From Roseovarius spongiae (GTDB lineage Bacteria; Pseudomonadota; Alphaproteobacteria; Rhodobacterales; Rhodobacteraceae), in the NCBI RefSeq assembly GCF_003651245.1, contig NZ_RAPE01000003.1, positions 248,001 through 312,000 on the forward strand: a DNA stretch of 64,000 nt, in the 5' to 3' direction. The translations under genes and the position numbers were made by a program. The notes beneath the pieces were generated by a model, which did not search any database, was not told the DNA's origin, and worked only from the letters and a program-made list of their open reading frames with translations. Every line of letters begins with the position of its first letter. The first letter of the stretch is position 1. This document shows, piece by piece, positions 34,647 through 43,711 of this stretch.

Positions 34647-36268
34647 GCCTGCTGGAAATCCGCGATCTCGCCGTCGCCCTGCCCGAAGGGGCCGACCGCG
34701 CCTTTGCCGCAAAGGACATCAATTTCGACCTGGACCGGGGCGAGATCCTCTGCATCGTCGGCGAATCCGGCTCGGGGAAATCCATGTCGGCCAACGCGGT
34801 GATGGGCCTGCTGCCGCAGGGGGTGAAACCGGTCAAGGGAACCATCACCTTTGACGGAGAGCCGATCCTCGGTCTTCCGGAGAAGGAAATGCTGAAACTG
34901 CGCGGCGGGCGCATCTCGATGATCTTCCAGGAACCGCTGAGCGCGCTCAACCCGCTGATGCGGGTCGGCGCCCAGATCGCCGAAGTGTTCGAGGCGCACG
35001 GCGCGCTTACCCCGCCCGAGCGCCGCGCGCGCGCGCTGAAGCTGCTGGACGAGGTCGGCATCCCCGACCCCGAGGCGGCGATCCGCGCCTATCCCTTCCA
35101 GCTTTCGGGCGGGCAGCGCCAGCGGGTGATGATCGCGATGGCGCTCGCGCTCGAGCCGGACATCCTGATCGCAGACGAACCGACGACCGCGCTCGACGTG
35201 ACCACGCAGGCGCAGATCCTGACGCTGATCGAGGATCTGCGCCAAAAGCGCGGCATGGCTGTGATCTTCATCACCCATGATTTCGGCGTCGTCGCGGACA
35301 TCGCCGACCGCGTGATCGTCATGCAGACCGGCGAGATCGTCGAAAGCGGCGCCGCCGACGAGGTGCTGCTGCGCCCCTCGCACCCCTATACGAAGGCGCT
35401 GATCGACGCGATCCCCCGCCTCACCCAGCGCAGCGAGGCCGACGCGCAAACGCGCGAGCCGATCCTGACCGTCGAGGATCTGCAAAAGACCTTCTCGACC
35501 GGTTCGGGCAGCCTCTTCGGCAAACGGCGCGTGGTCAGGGCGGTGCAGGATGTCAGCTTTGAACTCTATGCCGGGGAAACCATCGGCATCGTCGGCGAAT
35601 CCGGTTCGGGGAAATCCACCGTCGGGCGCTGCCTCGTGCGGTTGCTCGATCCCGACGGCGGCCGCGTCATGGTCGAGGGCGCCGACATCGCCGAACTGAC
35701 CGGAAGCGCGCTGCGCGACAACCGGCGCAAGCTCCAGATGATCTTTCAGGATCCGTTCTCGTCGCTCAACCCGCGGGCGCGGGTGTCGCGCATCCTCACC
35801 GAAGGGCTGATCGCCTACGGAACCCCCCGGCGGGAGGCGCTCGCCCGCGCGCGCGAACTGCTCGAACTCGTCGGGCTGGACGCATCGGCGATGAACCGCT
35901 TTCCGCACGAATTCTCGGGCGGGCAGCGTCAGCGCATCGGCATCGCGCGCGCGCTCGCGCTCGATCCCAAGATCATCATCGCGGACGAGGCCGTCTCGGC
36001 GCTCGACGTGTCGATCCAGGCGCAGGTGCTGGACCTGCTGGCCGATCTCAAGACCCGGCTGGAACTGTCGATGCTGTTCATCACCCACGATCTGCGCGTG
36101 GCGGCCCGGATCTGCGACCGGATCATCGTCATGCAGAAGGGCCGCATCGTCGAGGCGGGTCCGACCGGCAAGGTGCTGCACGATCCGGACACCGAATACA
36201 CCCGCTCCCTGCTGGACGCGATCCCGGGGCAGGAATACGAACGCGCGCTGGAAACGGCCGGCGCGTAA
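34643..36268 (+). CDS. ABC transporter ATPase with two fused nucleotide-binding domains (DppD-DppF type)
   Basis: A 541-residue protein carrying two complete ATPase domains. First domain: Walker A GESGSGKS, signature LSGGQRQRV, Walker [13 protein letters not shown], His-switch THD. Second domain: Walker [10 protein letters not shown], signature FSGGQRQRI, Walker [13 protein letters not shown] (Pro of DEP replaced by Ala), His-switch THD. The fusion replaces separate DppD and DppF proteins and completes the importer. A strong terminator follows. Confidence 0.94.
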   Translation: MSLLEIRDLAVALPEGADRAFAAKDINFDLDRGEILCIVGESGSGKSMSANAVMGLLPQGVKPVKGTITFDGEPILGLPEKEMLKLRGGRISMIFQEPLSALNPLMRVGAQIAEVFEAHGALTPPERRARALKLLDEVGIPDPEAAIRAYPFQLSGGQRQRVMIAMALALEPDILIADEPTTALDVTTQAQILTLIEDLRQKRGMAVIFITHDFGVVADIADRVIVMQTGEIVESGAADEVLLRPSHPYTKALIDAIPRLTQRSEADAQTREPILTVEDLQKTFSTGSGSLFGKRRVVRAVQDVSFELYAGETIGIVGESGSGKSTVGRCLVRLLDPDGGRVMVEGADIAELTGSALRDNRRKLQMIFQDPFSSLNPRARVSRILTEGLIAYGTPRREALARARELLELVGLDASAMNRFPHEFSGGQRQRIGIARALALDPKIIIADEAVSALDVSIQAQVLDLLADLKTRLELSMLFITHDLRVAARICDRIIVMQKGRIVEAGPTGKVLHDPDTEYTRSLLDAIPGQEYERALETAGA

Positions 36269-36298
36269 CGCCCGCGACCTGCGTCGCCCACCCTAAGC

Positions 36299-36335
36299 AG
36301 AAGCCCCCGCCAATCCGGCGGGGGCTTCTTTGTTT
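36299..36335. terminator. Terminator between the ABC and TRAP operons
   Basis: A 12-bp stem (GAAGCCCCCGCC / GGCGGGGGCTTC) with a 5-nt loop followed by TTTGTTTC. It ends the plus-strand ABC operon and, because the other arm is preceded by few A's, may work weakly for the convergent TRAP operon. Confidence 0.85.
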
Positions 36336-36358
36336 CATGCCGTCAGGCCGTCGGGAGC

Positions 36359-37444
36359 TTACATGCAGTCCTTGATGGCCTGCGCGTCCGGGCCTTCCGG
36401 CGTCCGGCCGAGGTTGAACGGCGCCGAGGCGTCGCGCCATTGAGCGTAGTCCTCGATATAGTCCAGCATGCTGGCGTAGACCTTGGCCGAGTTGGGGTTG
36501 GCGCAGGCGGTCTCGACGATCACCTCGTTCGCCATCTCCTGGACCTTCGCCAGCATCTCGTCGTCATAGCGGTTGACTTCGACCGCCTCCTGCCACTTGG
36601 CGTAGTCCTCGGTGGCGCGCTTCTCGGTGTAGGCCAGCGACCAGACGAGCGTGGCGTCGGCGGCGATCTTCAGCTTCTCCTGGGTTTCCGGGCTGAGCGC
36701 GTCCCAGGCCGACTTGTTGATCATCACGCCGAACATCGAGGCCGACTGGTGCCAGCCGGGCGTCGCCCAATAGCTCGTGACCTGTTGGAAGCCGGCCTTC
36801 CAGTCAACGTTCGGGGTCGAGAATTCCGCGCCGTCGATCACGCCGCGCTCCAACGCCTGGTAGATCTCGCCGCCGGCCATCGACACCTGGTTGCCGCCCA
36901 GCTTCTCGAGCAGCTTGCCCTGCTCGAGACCCGACAGGCGCAGGCGCATGCCCTGGAGGTCGTCAAGGGTGCGGATCGCCTTGTCGGTGGTGCGGAAGCC
37001 GGATTCGTTGTTGGTCACGCCGTAGGGCAAATAGACCATGCCGTAGTTGCCGTAGATCTCGTTATAGAGATCGGCGCCGCCCCATTCGAGGATCCAGTTG
37101 ACGTAGTCGATCGCGTTGAACAGCGAAGCGGTGGTCGCCAGCGGCGAAAAGGCCGCATCCCGGCCCGCCCAGTAGCCCGGCCAGTCGGCCCCGGCCTGGA
37201 TGGTGCCCGATTCCACCGCGCCGAAGACTTCGCCGGCCGGAACCAGCGATCCGCCCTCGAAGAACTCGATGGTCAGTTCACCCTTGGTCAGCTTGTTGGC
37301 GAGGTCGACAAAATGCTTGTCGGTCTCGATCAGTTCGAGCGACGAGGGCCAGGTGGTGGTCATCGTCCAGCTTTCCTGCGCCAGCGCGGGGCCGGCGAGG
37401 GCCGCCGCGGCGGCGGCTGCCATGATGGTCGATCTCAGAGTCAT
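36359..37444 (-). CDS. dctP: TRAP transporter substrate-binding protein, DctP family
   Basis: A 361-residue periplasmic binding protein. The signal peptide MTLRSTIMAAAAAAALAGPALAQ is followed by SWTMTTTWPSSLELIETDKHF. The conserved Arg/Asn region GMRLRLSGLEQGKLLEKLGG and the EIYQALERGVIDGAEF segment are typical of DctP proteins that bind carboxylates, and the aromatic-rich WHQSASMFGVMIN segment resembles the TakP 2-oxo acid binding branch. Third gene of the dctQMP operon, 28 bp after dctM. Confidence 0.92.
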   Translation of the reverse strand: MTLRSTIMAAAAAAALAGPALAQESWTMTTTWPSSLELIETDKHFVDLANKLTKGELTIEFFEGGSLVPAGEVFGAVESGTIQAGADWPGYWAGRDAAFSPLATTASLFNAIDYVNWILEWGGADLYNEIYGNYGMVYLPYGVTNNESGFRTTDKAIRTLDDLQGMRLRLSGLEQGKLLEKLGGNQVSMAGGEIYQALERGVIDGAEFSTPNVDWKAGFQQVTSYWATPGWHQSASMFGVMINKSAWDALSPETQEKLKIAADATLVWSLAYTEKRATEDYAKWQEAVEVNRYDDEMLAKVQEMANEVIVETACANPNSAKVYASMLDYIEDYAQWRDASAPFNLGRTPEGPDAQAIKDCM

Positions 37445-37472
37445 GCTTGTTCTCCCTTTGGTTGCTGAAGCA

Positions 37473-38804
37473 TTACTTGGTATAGAGAACGTCCGGCAGC
37501 CATGTGACGAGCGCCGGGAACAGGGCGACGAAGATGCACATCAGCACGATCAGCGCGATGAAGGGCAGCACGCCTCGGATGATGTGGCCGGTGCGCACCT
37601 CCTTGGGCGCGATGGCCCGAAGGTAGAATAGCGCGTAACCGAAGGGTGGCGTCAGGAACGATGTCTGAAGCACCACCGCCATGAGCACGACGAACCACAG
37701 CAGGCTCACCTCCGGCATCTCCTGGATGATCGGCAGGAAGATCGGGAAGGACAGCAGCACGATCCCGGTCCAGTCGAGGAACGCGCCGAGGATGAAGATG
37801 ATGATCATCATCATCGTGATGAGCAGCCACGGCTCCATGTCCATCGCGCGGATCAGTTCCTGCGTGGCGCGCAGCCCGCCTGTGATGTTGAACACCCCGG
37901 TAAAGGCGGTGGCCCCCACAACGATGAACAGGATCATCGCCGAGGTGCGCCCGGTTTCCAGCATGGCGCTGTAGAAGGTCGCCCATTTGAAGCGGCCGCG
38001 CACGATCACGATCAGCAGCGCGAGACCGGCGCCGATGGCCGACGCCTCGGTCGCGGTGGCGATCCCGGCCAGCAGCGTGCCGAGGATCCCGAGGATAAGC
38101 ACCAGCGGCGGCACCGCCTCGACCAGCAGCATGCGAATGAGCGCCGGGCGCGAGATCTTCTCGTCGGGCTCCACCGCAGGCGCGAGGTCAGGGCGCAGGA
38201 CGGAGATCACGTAGACGTAAAGCGCGTAGCTGAGCCCAAGCAAAATACCCGGGATCATCGAGCCGGCGAACAGCTCGCCCACTGAAAGGGGCGAGTAGCT
38301 GGCCATCAGGATCAGCATGATCGACGGCGGGATGAGGATGCCCAGGCAGCCCGAGGCGGCGATCACCCCCGAGGTCAGCGTCGGCGCGTAACCGTATTGC
38401 AACATCGGGCGCAAAGCCATCACGCCCATGACCGTGATCGACGCGCCGATGATGCCCGTGGTCGCCGCCAGCAGGATCGAGATGAACACCACCGCCAGCG
38501 CCAGCCCCCCTCGCACCCGGCTCATCAGCAGGCGGAGCGCTTCGAACATGCGGTCGGTGACGCCGGAATCCGACAGGAATCTCGCCATCAGGATGAACAG
38601 CGGGATGGCGATCAGCACGAAATTGTCGAGCACCTCTCCGAAAATGCGGTTGATGACGATGCCCAGAACCATCGTCTTGCCGAGGATCACCGTGGTCAGA
38701 ACGGCCGTGCCGCCCAAAACGAAGGCCAGCGGGTGCCCCATGAACAGCCCCAGCACGAGCAGGCTGAACATCAGGACCGCGATCAGTTCCGGAGCGAGCG
38801 TCAT
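37473..38804 (-). CDS. dctM: TRAP transporter large permease, DctM family
   Basis: A 443-residue DctM protein with about twelve membrane helices. It is the sodium-coupled transport subunit. Signature parts are FVLIAIPLFILMARFLSDSGVTDRMFEA, GIIGASITVMGVMALRPML and ASGCLGILIPPSIMLI. The start MTLAPELIAVLMF at 38804 overlaps the dctQ stop by 4 bp and was chosen over a longer frame. A DctP gene for the matching binding protein follows. Confidence 0.94.
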   Translation of the reverse strand: MTLAPELIAVLMFSLLVLGLFMGHPLAFVLGGTAVLTTVILGKTMVLGIVINRIFGEVLDNFVLIAIPLFILMARFLSDSGVTDRMFEALRLLMSRVRGGLALAVVFISILLAATTGIIGASITVMGVMALRPMLQYGYAPTLTSGVIAASGCLGILIPPSIMLILMASYSPLSVGELFAGSMIPGILLGLSYALYVYVISVLRPDLAPAVEPDEKISRPALIRMLLVEAVPPLVLILGILGTLLAGIATATEASAIGAGLALLIVIVRGRFKWATFYSAMLETGRTSAMILFIVVGATAFTGVFNITGGLRATQELIRAMDMEPWLLITMMMIIIFILGAFLDWTGIVLLSFPIFLPIIQEMPEVSLLWFVVLMAVVLQTSFLTPPFGYALFYLRAIAPKEVRTGHIIRGVLPFIALIVLMCIFVALFPALVTWLPDVLYTK

Positions 38805-39307
38805 AAATGGGCCTCTTCCTCGTGGGTGTCCCTGCCGAGGATCACCTTCAGCACCTCGGCGATCCCCTGAAGCAGCAACAGCCCCGCGGCCGCGCACATC
38901 GCCATCTTGAGCGGATAGACTGGCATCTGGATCGCGCCGTAGGTCACTTCGCCCTGCGCGTAGGAGCGTTGCGCGAAATTCCAGGACTGCACGAGGAACA
39001 CGATCGTGAATGGAAAGAAGAAGATCGCGTAGCCCAGCAGATCGACGACCCGCTGCGTCCCGCGGCCCAGCCGTTCGGTCAGGATGTCGACCCGCACATG
39101 CGCGCCGTGGCGCAATGCATATCCGCCCAGCATGATGAAATAGAAACCGTAAAGCTGCTTGGTGACGTCAAAGGCCCAGCGCGTCGGGGAAAGCAGGGCA
39201 TATCGCATGATCACGTCATAGATGATGATGCCCGCGAAGAGGATGGCGACAACGGCGACAACGCGCCCCACCGCCTCGTTCAGCGTGTCGATCGCGCGTG
39301 TGACCAT
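38801..39307 (-). CDS. dctQ: TRAP transporter small permease, DctQ family
   Basis: A 168-residue DctQ protein with four membrane helices. The start at 39307 (MVTRAIDTLNEAVGRVVAVVAIL) fits the family; an ATG 48 nt upstream adds a polar stretch without parallel. WAFDVTKQLYGFYFIMLGGYALRHGAHVRVDI is the family core. First gene of the dctQMP operon. Confidence 0.9.
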   Translation of the reverse strand: MVTRAIDTLNEAVGRVVAVVAILFAGIIIYDVIMRYALLSPTRWAFDVTKQLYGFYFIMLGGYALRHGAHVRVDILTERLGRGTQRVVDLLGYAIFFFPFTIVFLVQSWNFAQRSYAQGEVTYGAIQMPVYPLKMAMCAAAGLLLLQGIAEVLKVILGRDTHEEEAHL

Positions 39308-39579
39308 GAACTGTCCACTTCTGTTCCATTCCCCGTGACTTTTTTGAGGCCGCAACCCGCAGGGGTCAAGCTTCGAATTCGTCGCGTGCCGACGGATCGA
39401 AGGTATCGTCGCGTAGCTCCGGTCCGGGCGCCTACCCTCGGGGTTTCGCTGAGGGAATGCAAGCCATGACGTGGCTGCAACCCGCCGCCAACCGCGTGGG
39501 CCGCCCGAAGGGGCTTGATACGCGCAAGGCGCTGGCCTATGGCGTCGTCAACCGACAGACCCTGGAAGGGAGCCGCGCC

Positions 39580-40242
39580 ATGTCCCGTTTGCAGCAATTC
39601 GACCGCGTTCTCATGGCGGTGATCGTCGCGGTTCTCGTGGCGACGGTCGCGATCGCGCTCATTGATCCCGTCTTCTTCTGGTCCGTCTTCGCTGCCGAGG
39701 ACGGGTTGGTCGAATACGGCACCGCGCTGTTCTTGCTGGTCGCGTGCTTCGTGCTTCTGGCCCATTCCCGGTCGCTCTGGCGCCAGGGACGGCGCGGGGC
39801 GGCGGCTCTTACCGCGTTCTACGCGCTGCTCTTCTTCCTCGCCGCGGGCGAGGAAGTGTCGTGGGGGCAGCGCATCTTCGGCTGGGAGTCTGGCGAGTTC
39901 TTCCAGCAGCACAACAAGCAGGAAGAGACCAACCTGCACAACCTGATGATCGGCGACATTCACCTGACCAAGACGCTGTTCGGGCCGATCCTGACCTTCG
40001 TCATCCTGCTTTACCTCGTGGTCCTGCCGCTTCTCTACACCCGCAGCACAAAGGTGGCGGCGCTGGCGAACAGGTTCGTCGTGCCGGTGCCGTGGCTGCG
40101 CCACGCGGCCGTTGCGCTGGCGGCCAGCATCGTGATCGCGCTGATCGACGTGCAGCGCAAGTGGGAGGTCTATGAACTGGTCTTCAGCCTGATCGTGGTG
40201 TCGATCTTCATCCTGCCGCAGAACCGCAATCGGGTGACGTGA
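39580..40242 (+). CDS. Multi-helix membrane protein of unknown function
   Basis: A 220-residue protein with about six membrane segments. A central stretch, FLAAGEEVSWGQRIFGWESG followed by HNKQEETNLHNL, is charged and looks conserved; similar 'EEVSWGQRIF...NxQxExNLHNL' blocks occur in uncharacterised bacterial membrane proteins. The ATG at 39580 is preceded by GGAAGGGAG at 7 nt; the open frame extends upstream without support. It stands alone, divergent from dctQ, and is followed by a decayed lipoprotein gene. Confidence 0.72.
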   Translation: MSRLQQFDRVLMAVIVAVLVATVAIALIDPVFFWSVFAAEDGLVEYGTALFLLVACFVLLAHSRSLWRQGRRGAAALTAFYALLFFLAAGEEVSWGQRIFGWESGEFFQQHNKQEETNLHNLMIGDIHLTKTLFGPILTFVILLYLVVLPLLYTRSTKVAALANRFVVPVPWLRHAAVALAASIVIALIDVQRKWEVYELVFSLIVVSIFILPQNRNRVT

Positions 40243-40520
40243 AGGCTTCCGCCCCGGCTGGCTCTCGTTCCACTGCTCGCGACGAGCGCCTGCATCCCCA
40301 AGGAACATTTCGCCCGCGCCGACCTGCGAGCCGGCGCGAGCGTCACGATGGCCATCACGCCGAAATTCTCGCTTTAAAGCGACTGGCGCAGGCGACTGAT
40401 CGTCGAGGATGGGGCGCGGTCGGTATCGGCGGACCTCGTGGCCGATACCGGTTGGTGGCGGGGTCGAACCTCTACCGGCGTGCGGCGGGCGGCTTCGCCC
40501 GCTCAGTGACGCGCGCCTGA
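40239..40520 (+). pseudogene. Decayed small lipoprotein gene
   Basis: A GTG at 40239 overlaps the preceding stop, but the coding potential is broken. In frame with 40258 the sequence reads LALVPLLATSACIPKEHFA, a lipoprotein signal peptide with lipobox LATSAC, then ADLRAGASVTMAITPKFSL and a TAA stop near 40378. Past the stop the same frame reads DWRRRLIVEDGARSVSADL and DTGWWRG, then continues in another frame (GSNLYRRAAGGFA). One frameshift after the start, one stop and a second frameshift would join these into a lipoprotein of about 90 residues. Family unknown. Confidence 0.5.
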
Positions 40521-40522
40521 CC

Positions 40523-41557
40523 CTAGATGATTTCATCCTCATCATAGAGCGGCGCCGCCTCCATCTGGGCCTGGGCGGCGTCGGCGGCGGTTTCGGCGCG
40601 GGCGGTTTCGGCGATGTGGAACAGCGCTTCGCCCTCGTAGACCACGGGCATGTTGCTGCGCCCGATGACGATGCCCGCCTCCCCGGCGGCGATCTCGGTC
40701 TCGACCTCTCCGAACGGGTCCGAGACCGCGCCCAGCACCGTGCCGGGGCTGACCGTTGCGCCGGTGCCCACGTAGCCGCGAAAGAGCCCGCCCGCCGGCG
40801 CGCGATACCAGCGCGACTCGCCGCAGGGAACGCTGCTGGCGCGCGATCGCGGCACGCCGCGGCCCGACAGCATGCCCAGCGCCTGCATGACGCGCAGGAT
40901 GCCCGCCACCCCCGCGCGCGCGGCCAATTCGTCAAAGCGCAGCCCCTCGCCCGCCTCGTAGAGCAGCACGTCGATCCCCGACTCCTCGGCCGCCATCCGC
41001 AGCGACCCCTCGCGCAGCTTCGAGCTGAGCATCACCGGCGCGCCGAAGGCCCGGCCCAACTCCGCGAGCCGGGCATTGCCGGGGGTGAGCCGGATCTGGG
41101 GCAGGTTGGTGCGGTGGATCGCCGCCGAATGCAGGTCGATCCCCACATCCGAACGCAGGACCACCTCGGTCATGAAGATATGCGCCAGCCGCGACGCCAT
41201 CGAACCCGTCTCGCCGCCGGGGAAACAGCGGTTGAGGTCGCGCCGGTCCGGCAGATAGCGCGCGTTGTTGAGAAACCCGTAGGTGTTGACGATCGGCACC
41301 GCGATAAGCGTGCCGGCCATTCCCCGCAGCGCCCGCGCCTTGAGCAGGCGGCGGACGATCTCGACGCCGATCACCTCGTCGCCATGCACGGCGGCCGAGA
41401 CGAACATCGCCGGCCCCGCGCGGCGGCCGTGGATCACATGCGCCGACAGGCTCACAGGGGTGTGATCGGATAGTGTGCTTACAGGGATATCGACCGTCTC
41501 GCGCGCGCCCGGCGCGACGCGTGCGCCGCCGATCTCGAATGCGTCCCGTCTGGCCAT
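40523..41557 (-). CDS. Succinylglutamate desuccinylase/aspartoacylase family zinc hydrolase
   Basis: A 344-residue AstE/AspA-type carboxypeptidase-fold enzyme. Zinc ligands appear in SAAVHGDEVIGVEI (H, E) and in GIDLHSAAIHRTN; RYLPDRRDLNRCFPG is the substrate-binding Arg region. A C-terminal biotinyl-lipoyl-like barrel follows, as in the 'succinylglutamate desuccinylase/aspartoacylase family' proteins of roseobacters. Specific substrate is unknown; N-acyl amino acids or ectoine derivatives are typical for relatives. Monocistronic by spacing. Confidence 0.88.
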   Translation of the reverse strand: MARRDAFEIGGARVAPGARETVDIPVSTLSDHTPVSLSAHVIHGRRAGPAMFVSAAVHGDEVIGVEIVRRLLKARALRGMAGTLIAVPIVNTYGFLNNARYLPDRRDLNRCFPGGETGSMASRLAHIFMTEVVLRSDVGIDLHSAAIHRTNLPQIRLTPGNARLAELGRAFGAPVMLSSKLREGSLRMAAEESGIDVLLYEAGEGLRFDELAARAGVAGILRVMQALGMLSGRGVPRSRASSVPCGESRWYRAPAGGLFRGYVGTGATVSPGTVLGAVSDPFGEVETEIAAGEAGIVIGRSNMPVVYEGEALFHIAETARAETAADAAQAQMEAAPLYDEDEII

Positions 41558-41611
41558 CCCTGCGCCCCCTCTGGTCCCGGAGCGAGCGATAGGCGCAATC
41601 GCTGCGACTGT

Positions 41612-41809
41612 CTACTGCATGCGCGTCTGCGTTTCCGCCTCGGCCTCTGCGCGCTCGCTCGCGCGCAGCCGTTCGAGCAGCTCCTGAAATCGCGGTGGCG
41701 CGTCGCGTTCAAGCGCGGCGCCAAAGGCCGTACGCAAATTGTGTTCAGGCGTATCGGTTCTCTGGTGCGATGCGGGATGAAGCTTCAGTTTTCTGCTCAA
41801 CGCGGCCAT
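41612..41809 (-). CDS. nepR: NepR-like anti-sigma factor of the general stress response
   Basis: A 65-residue protein. The core DTPEHNLRTAFGAALERDAPPRFQELLERLRASE matches the NepR pattern of two short helices around a P-x-R-F-x-x-L-L-x-x-L segment. NepR holds sigma EcfG until phosphorylated PhyR binds NepR. GGAGGG lies 7 nt before the ATG. A perfect EcfG promoter lies just upstream (41854-41878), the expected negative-feedback arrangement, and independently supports the call. phyR and ecfG, usually adjacent, are not here; this may be an additional or relocated NepR. Confidence 0.7.
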   Translation of the reverse strand: MAALSRKLKLHPASHQRTDTPEHNLRTAFGAALERDAPPRFQELLERLRASERAEAEAETQTRMQ

Positions 41810-41853
41810 ATTCGGACCCTCCGGTCCTGCTGTTTTTTACTGCTCGGGCAATG

Positions 41854-41878
41854 AACGCGGCTGCATCGCACAAGTTCC
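41854..41878 (-). promoter_or_regulatory. EcfG promoter of nepR
   Basis: On the minus strand, GGAAC (complement of 41874-41878) and CGTT (complement of 41854-41857) are separated by 16 nt, an exact EcfG consensus. The transcript would begin near 41847 and lead directly into the GGAGGG site and ATG of the nepR-like gene. Confidence 0.7.
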
Positions 41879-41930
41879 GCGCGGGCCGCGCGGTTTTCCT
41901 CGATGTGATGATCCGGCCCGCCGGCCAGCG

Positions 41931-42680
41931 TCAGGTCACCAGCATCCAGATACCCATTCCGAACATCATCAGGTTCTCGGTGAGCGAGATCGCCCCGAGC
42001 GGCACGTTGCTGTCGCCCCCGACGCAGGCGCATCTGAGTTCGCGACGGTCCACGTAGACCGCCTTGATGACCGAAACCGCGCCGACCCCGCCGATGAAGA
42101 TCGCGACTGGCGACGCCACCCAGATCAGCGCCCCGGCGAGCATCAAGACCCCCGCGAACGCCTCGCCATATGGATAGACATAACCGTAGCGCACCCAGCG
42201 CCGTGCCAGCAGGTCGTAATTGAGGAACATGGTCGAGAAGCTTTCGACGTCCTGCAACTTCTGGATCGCGAGCAGGCACATCGCGATGGCGACAAACCAC
42301 TCCACCGTGCGCACCTCCAGCATCGAATCGAAGGCCGCCCAGGACAGCGCCAGCGCCATCAGCGCGGCCATGCCGAAGATCGCGATCACCGGGCGGTAGG
42401 AGGTGTCATCACTGTCGGCGTCTTCCTTGCCGAAATATTCGCGCAGCGCCTCGTAGCCGCCGATGCGTTCGCCGTGGATGAAGACCTGCGGCGTGGTGTC
42501 GACATCATGTTCGCGCTGGAACGCATCCGTTTCCTCGCGTGTCCTGAGCCAGTTGTCGTCGATCTCGAATCCCTCCCGTTCCAGCAGGTCCTTGGCCTTG
42601 AGGCCGAAGGGGCAGAGGTGATCAGGCATGACCATGCGATAGAGCGTGGCCGTGCGGGGTTCCGGGTCGGGCTGTGCCAT
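41931..42680 (-). CDS. Glutaredoxin domain fused to a MauE/DoxX-like membrane domain
   Basis: A 249-residue fusion. Residues 1 to about 85 form a glutaredoxin-like fold (TATLYRMVMPDHLCPFGLKAKDLLE; DTTPQVFIHGERIGGYEALREYFG), with a single active Cys in CPFG. Four membrane helices follow, with TVEWFVAIAMCLLAIQKLQDVESFS and a terminal VDRRELRCACVGGDSNVPLG block like MauE, a protein needed for disulfide formation in methylamine dehydrogenase. A redox or maturation role at the membrane is inferred. GGAGG 7 nt before 42680 fixes the start; an ATG at 42713 lacks one. Confidence 0.8.
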   Translation of the reverse strand: MAQPDPEPRTATLYRMVMPDHLCPFGLKAKDLLEREGFEIDDNWLRTREETDAFQREHDVDTTPQVFIHGERIGGYEALREYFGKEDADSDDTSYRPVIAIFGMAALMALALSWAAFDSMLEVRTVEWFVAIAMCLLAIQKLQDVESFSTMFLNYDLLARRWVRYGYVYPYGEAFAGVLMLAGALIWVASPVAIFIGGVGAVSVIKAVYVDRRELRCACVGGDSNVPLGAISLTENLMMFGMGIWMLVT

Positions 42681-42782
42681 GGGCGTGCCTCCGTTTCCGT
42701 GCGCGTCATGCACACAACCCGCCTCCTGCGCAGGAAGGTTCCCGGAAAATCAAATGACGGGCCTGCCGGTTCGGAAATACAT

Positions 42783-42812
42783 GAAAAAAGCCCCGCTCGT
42801 GGCGAGCGGGGC
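42783..42812 (-). terminator. Terminator of the cytochrome bc1 operon
   Basis: Perfect 10-bp hairpin GCCCCGCTCG-TGG-CGAGCGGGGC (42790-42812) followed on the minus strand by six T's. It lies about 35 bp after the cytochrome c1 stop codon. Confidence 0.88.
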
Positions 42813-42845
42813 CTTGATCGTCAGACAAAGGACGCTGGGCCGGCT

Positions 42846-43697
42846 CTAGGCGTCGCCCTCGTGCCTGCCCTTGATCGGCGCCCAGAGGCGTTTATTCGTG
42901 AGATAGAGCAGCACCGCCAGGATGGTGAGGAAGATCACCCCGGTCAGTCCCGAGAACTTGCGCGCCATCATCTTGGGTTCGGCGGTCCACATCAGGAAGG
43001 CGGCGACGTCCTTGGCCTCGTGATGCAGGCTGTTTTCGTGGCCGTCGTCGAACTCCACGTCCTCGCCCCAGAGCGGCTGCGCCATGCCGATCCAGCTGCC
43101 CGGCACCATGTGGCTTCCATCCTCGTTCTTGCACGACTCGGGGAACCCGCCGGCGGTGAACGCCGCGTTGTAGCTGCCGGTGAAATCCTCGGGGGCGCAA
43201 TCGGGCGGCTCGTGGTAGCTGGTCAGCAGGGTGTAGATGTATTCCGCCCCGCCCATGCCGCGCACCAGTTGGTTGATGCCGGTGCCGTAGGGCCCGTGAA
43301 AGCCGGCCCGCTTCTTGGCCATCAGCGACAGGTCCGGCGCGTTGGGGTCGCCGGAAGCGGCGAAGTGGTCGGTTACCTTGGCCGCGCGATAGTCGTCGAG
43401 TTCGGGATCGTAGATCTCGAACTGGCCCGCGTAGGCGCGCACCTGGTCTTCGGGGAGGTGCGGCCCGCCCTCGTCGGCCAGCGTGCGGATCGGGACGTAT
43501 TTCAGCCCGTGGCAGGCGGCGCAGACCTCGGTATAGACCTTGAGCCCGCGTTGCAGCTGGTTCTGGTCGTAGGTTCCGAACGGTCCCTCGAAGGAGAAGT
43601 TCACGTCCTCGACATGTCCGCTCCCGCCCGCGGCGAACGCCGCCCCGGCCGAGAGGGTGAGGGCAGCGATCGCGGCGATGCCTTGTTTCTTGAGCAT
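42846..43697 (-). CDS. petC: Cytochrome c1 of the bc1 complex
   Basis: A 283-residue precursor. Signal peptide [22 protein letters not shown], heme c motif CAACH in [14 protein letters not shown], the Met-containing axial ligand region and a C-terminal membrane anchor ([28 protein letters not shown]). It passes electrons from the Rieske protein to cytochrome c on the periplasmic side. Another ATG two codons upstream (43703) is possible. Third gene of the fbc operon, as in Rhodobacter. Confidence 0.95.
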   Translation of the reverse strand: MLKKQGIAAIAALTLSAGAAFAAGGSGHVEDVNFSFEGPFGTYDQNQLQRGLKVYTEVCAACHGLKYVPIRTLADEGGPHLPEDQVRAYAGQFEIYDPELDDYRAAKVTDHFAASGDPNAPDLSLMAKKRAGFHGPYGTGINQLVRGMGGAEYIYTLLTSYHEPPDCAPEDFTGSYNAAFTAGGFPESCKNEDGSHMVPGSWIGMAQPLWGEDVEFDDGHENSLHHEAKDVAAFLMWTAEPKMMARKFSGLTGVIFLTILAVLLYLTNKRLWAPIKGRHEGDA

Positions 43698-43711
43698 GTC
43701 CATCTGTCCTC

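Noticed and set aside
42716..42742. EcfG-like promoter before the glutaredoxin-MauE gene
   Set aside because: GGAAC is present but the -10 would be GGTT with an 18-nt spacer, outside the N16/17 consensus.
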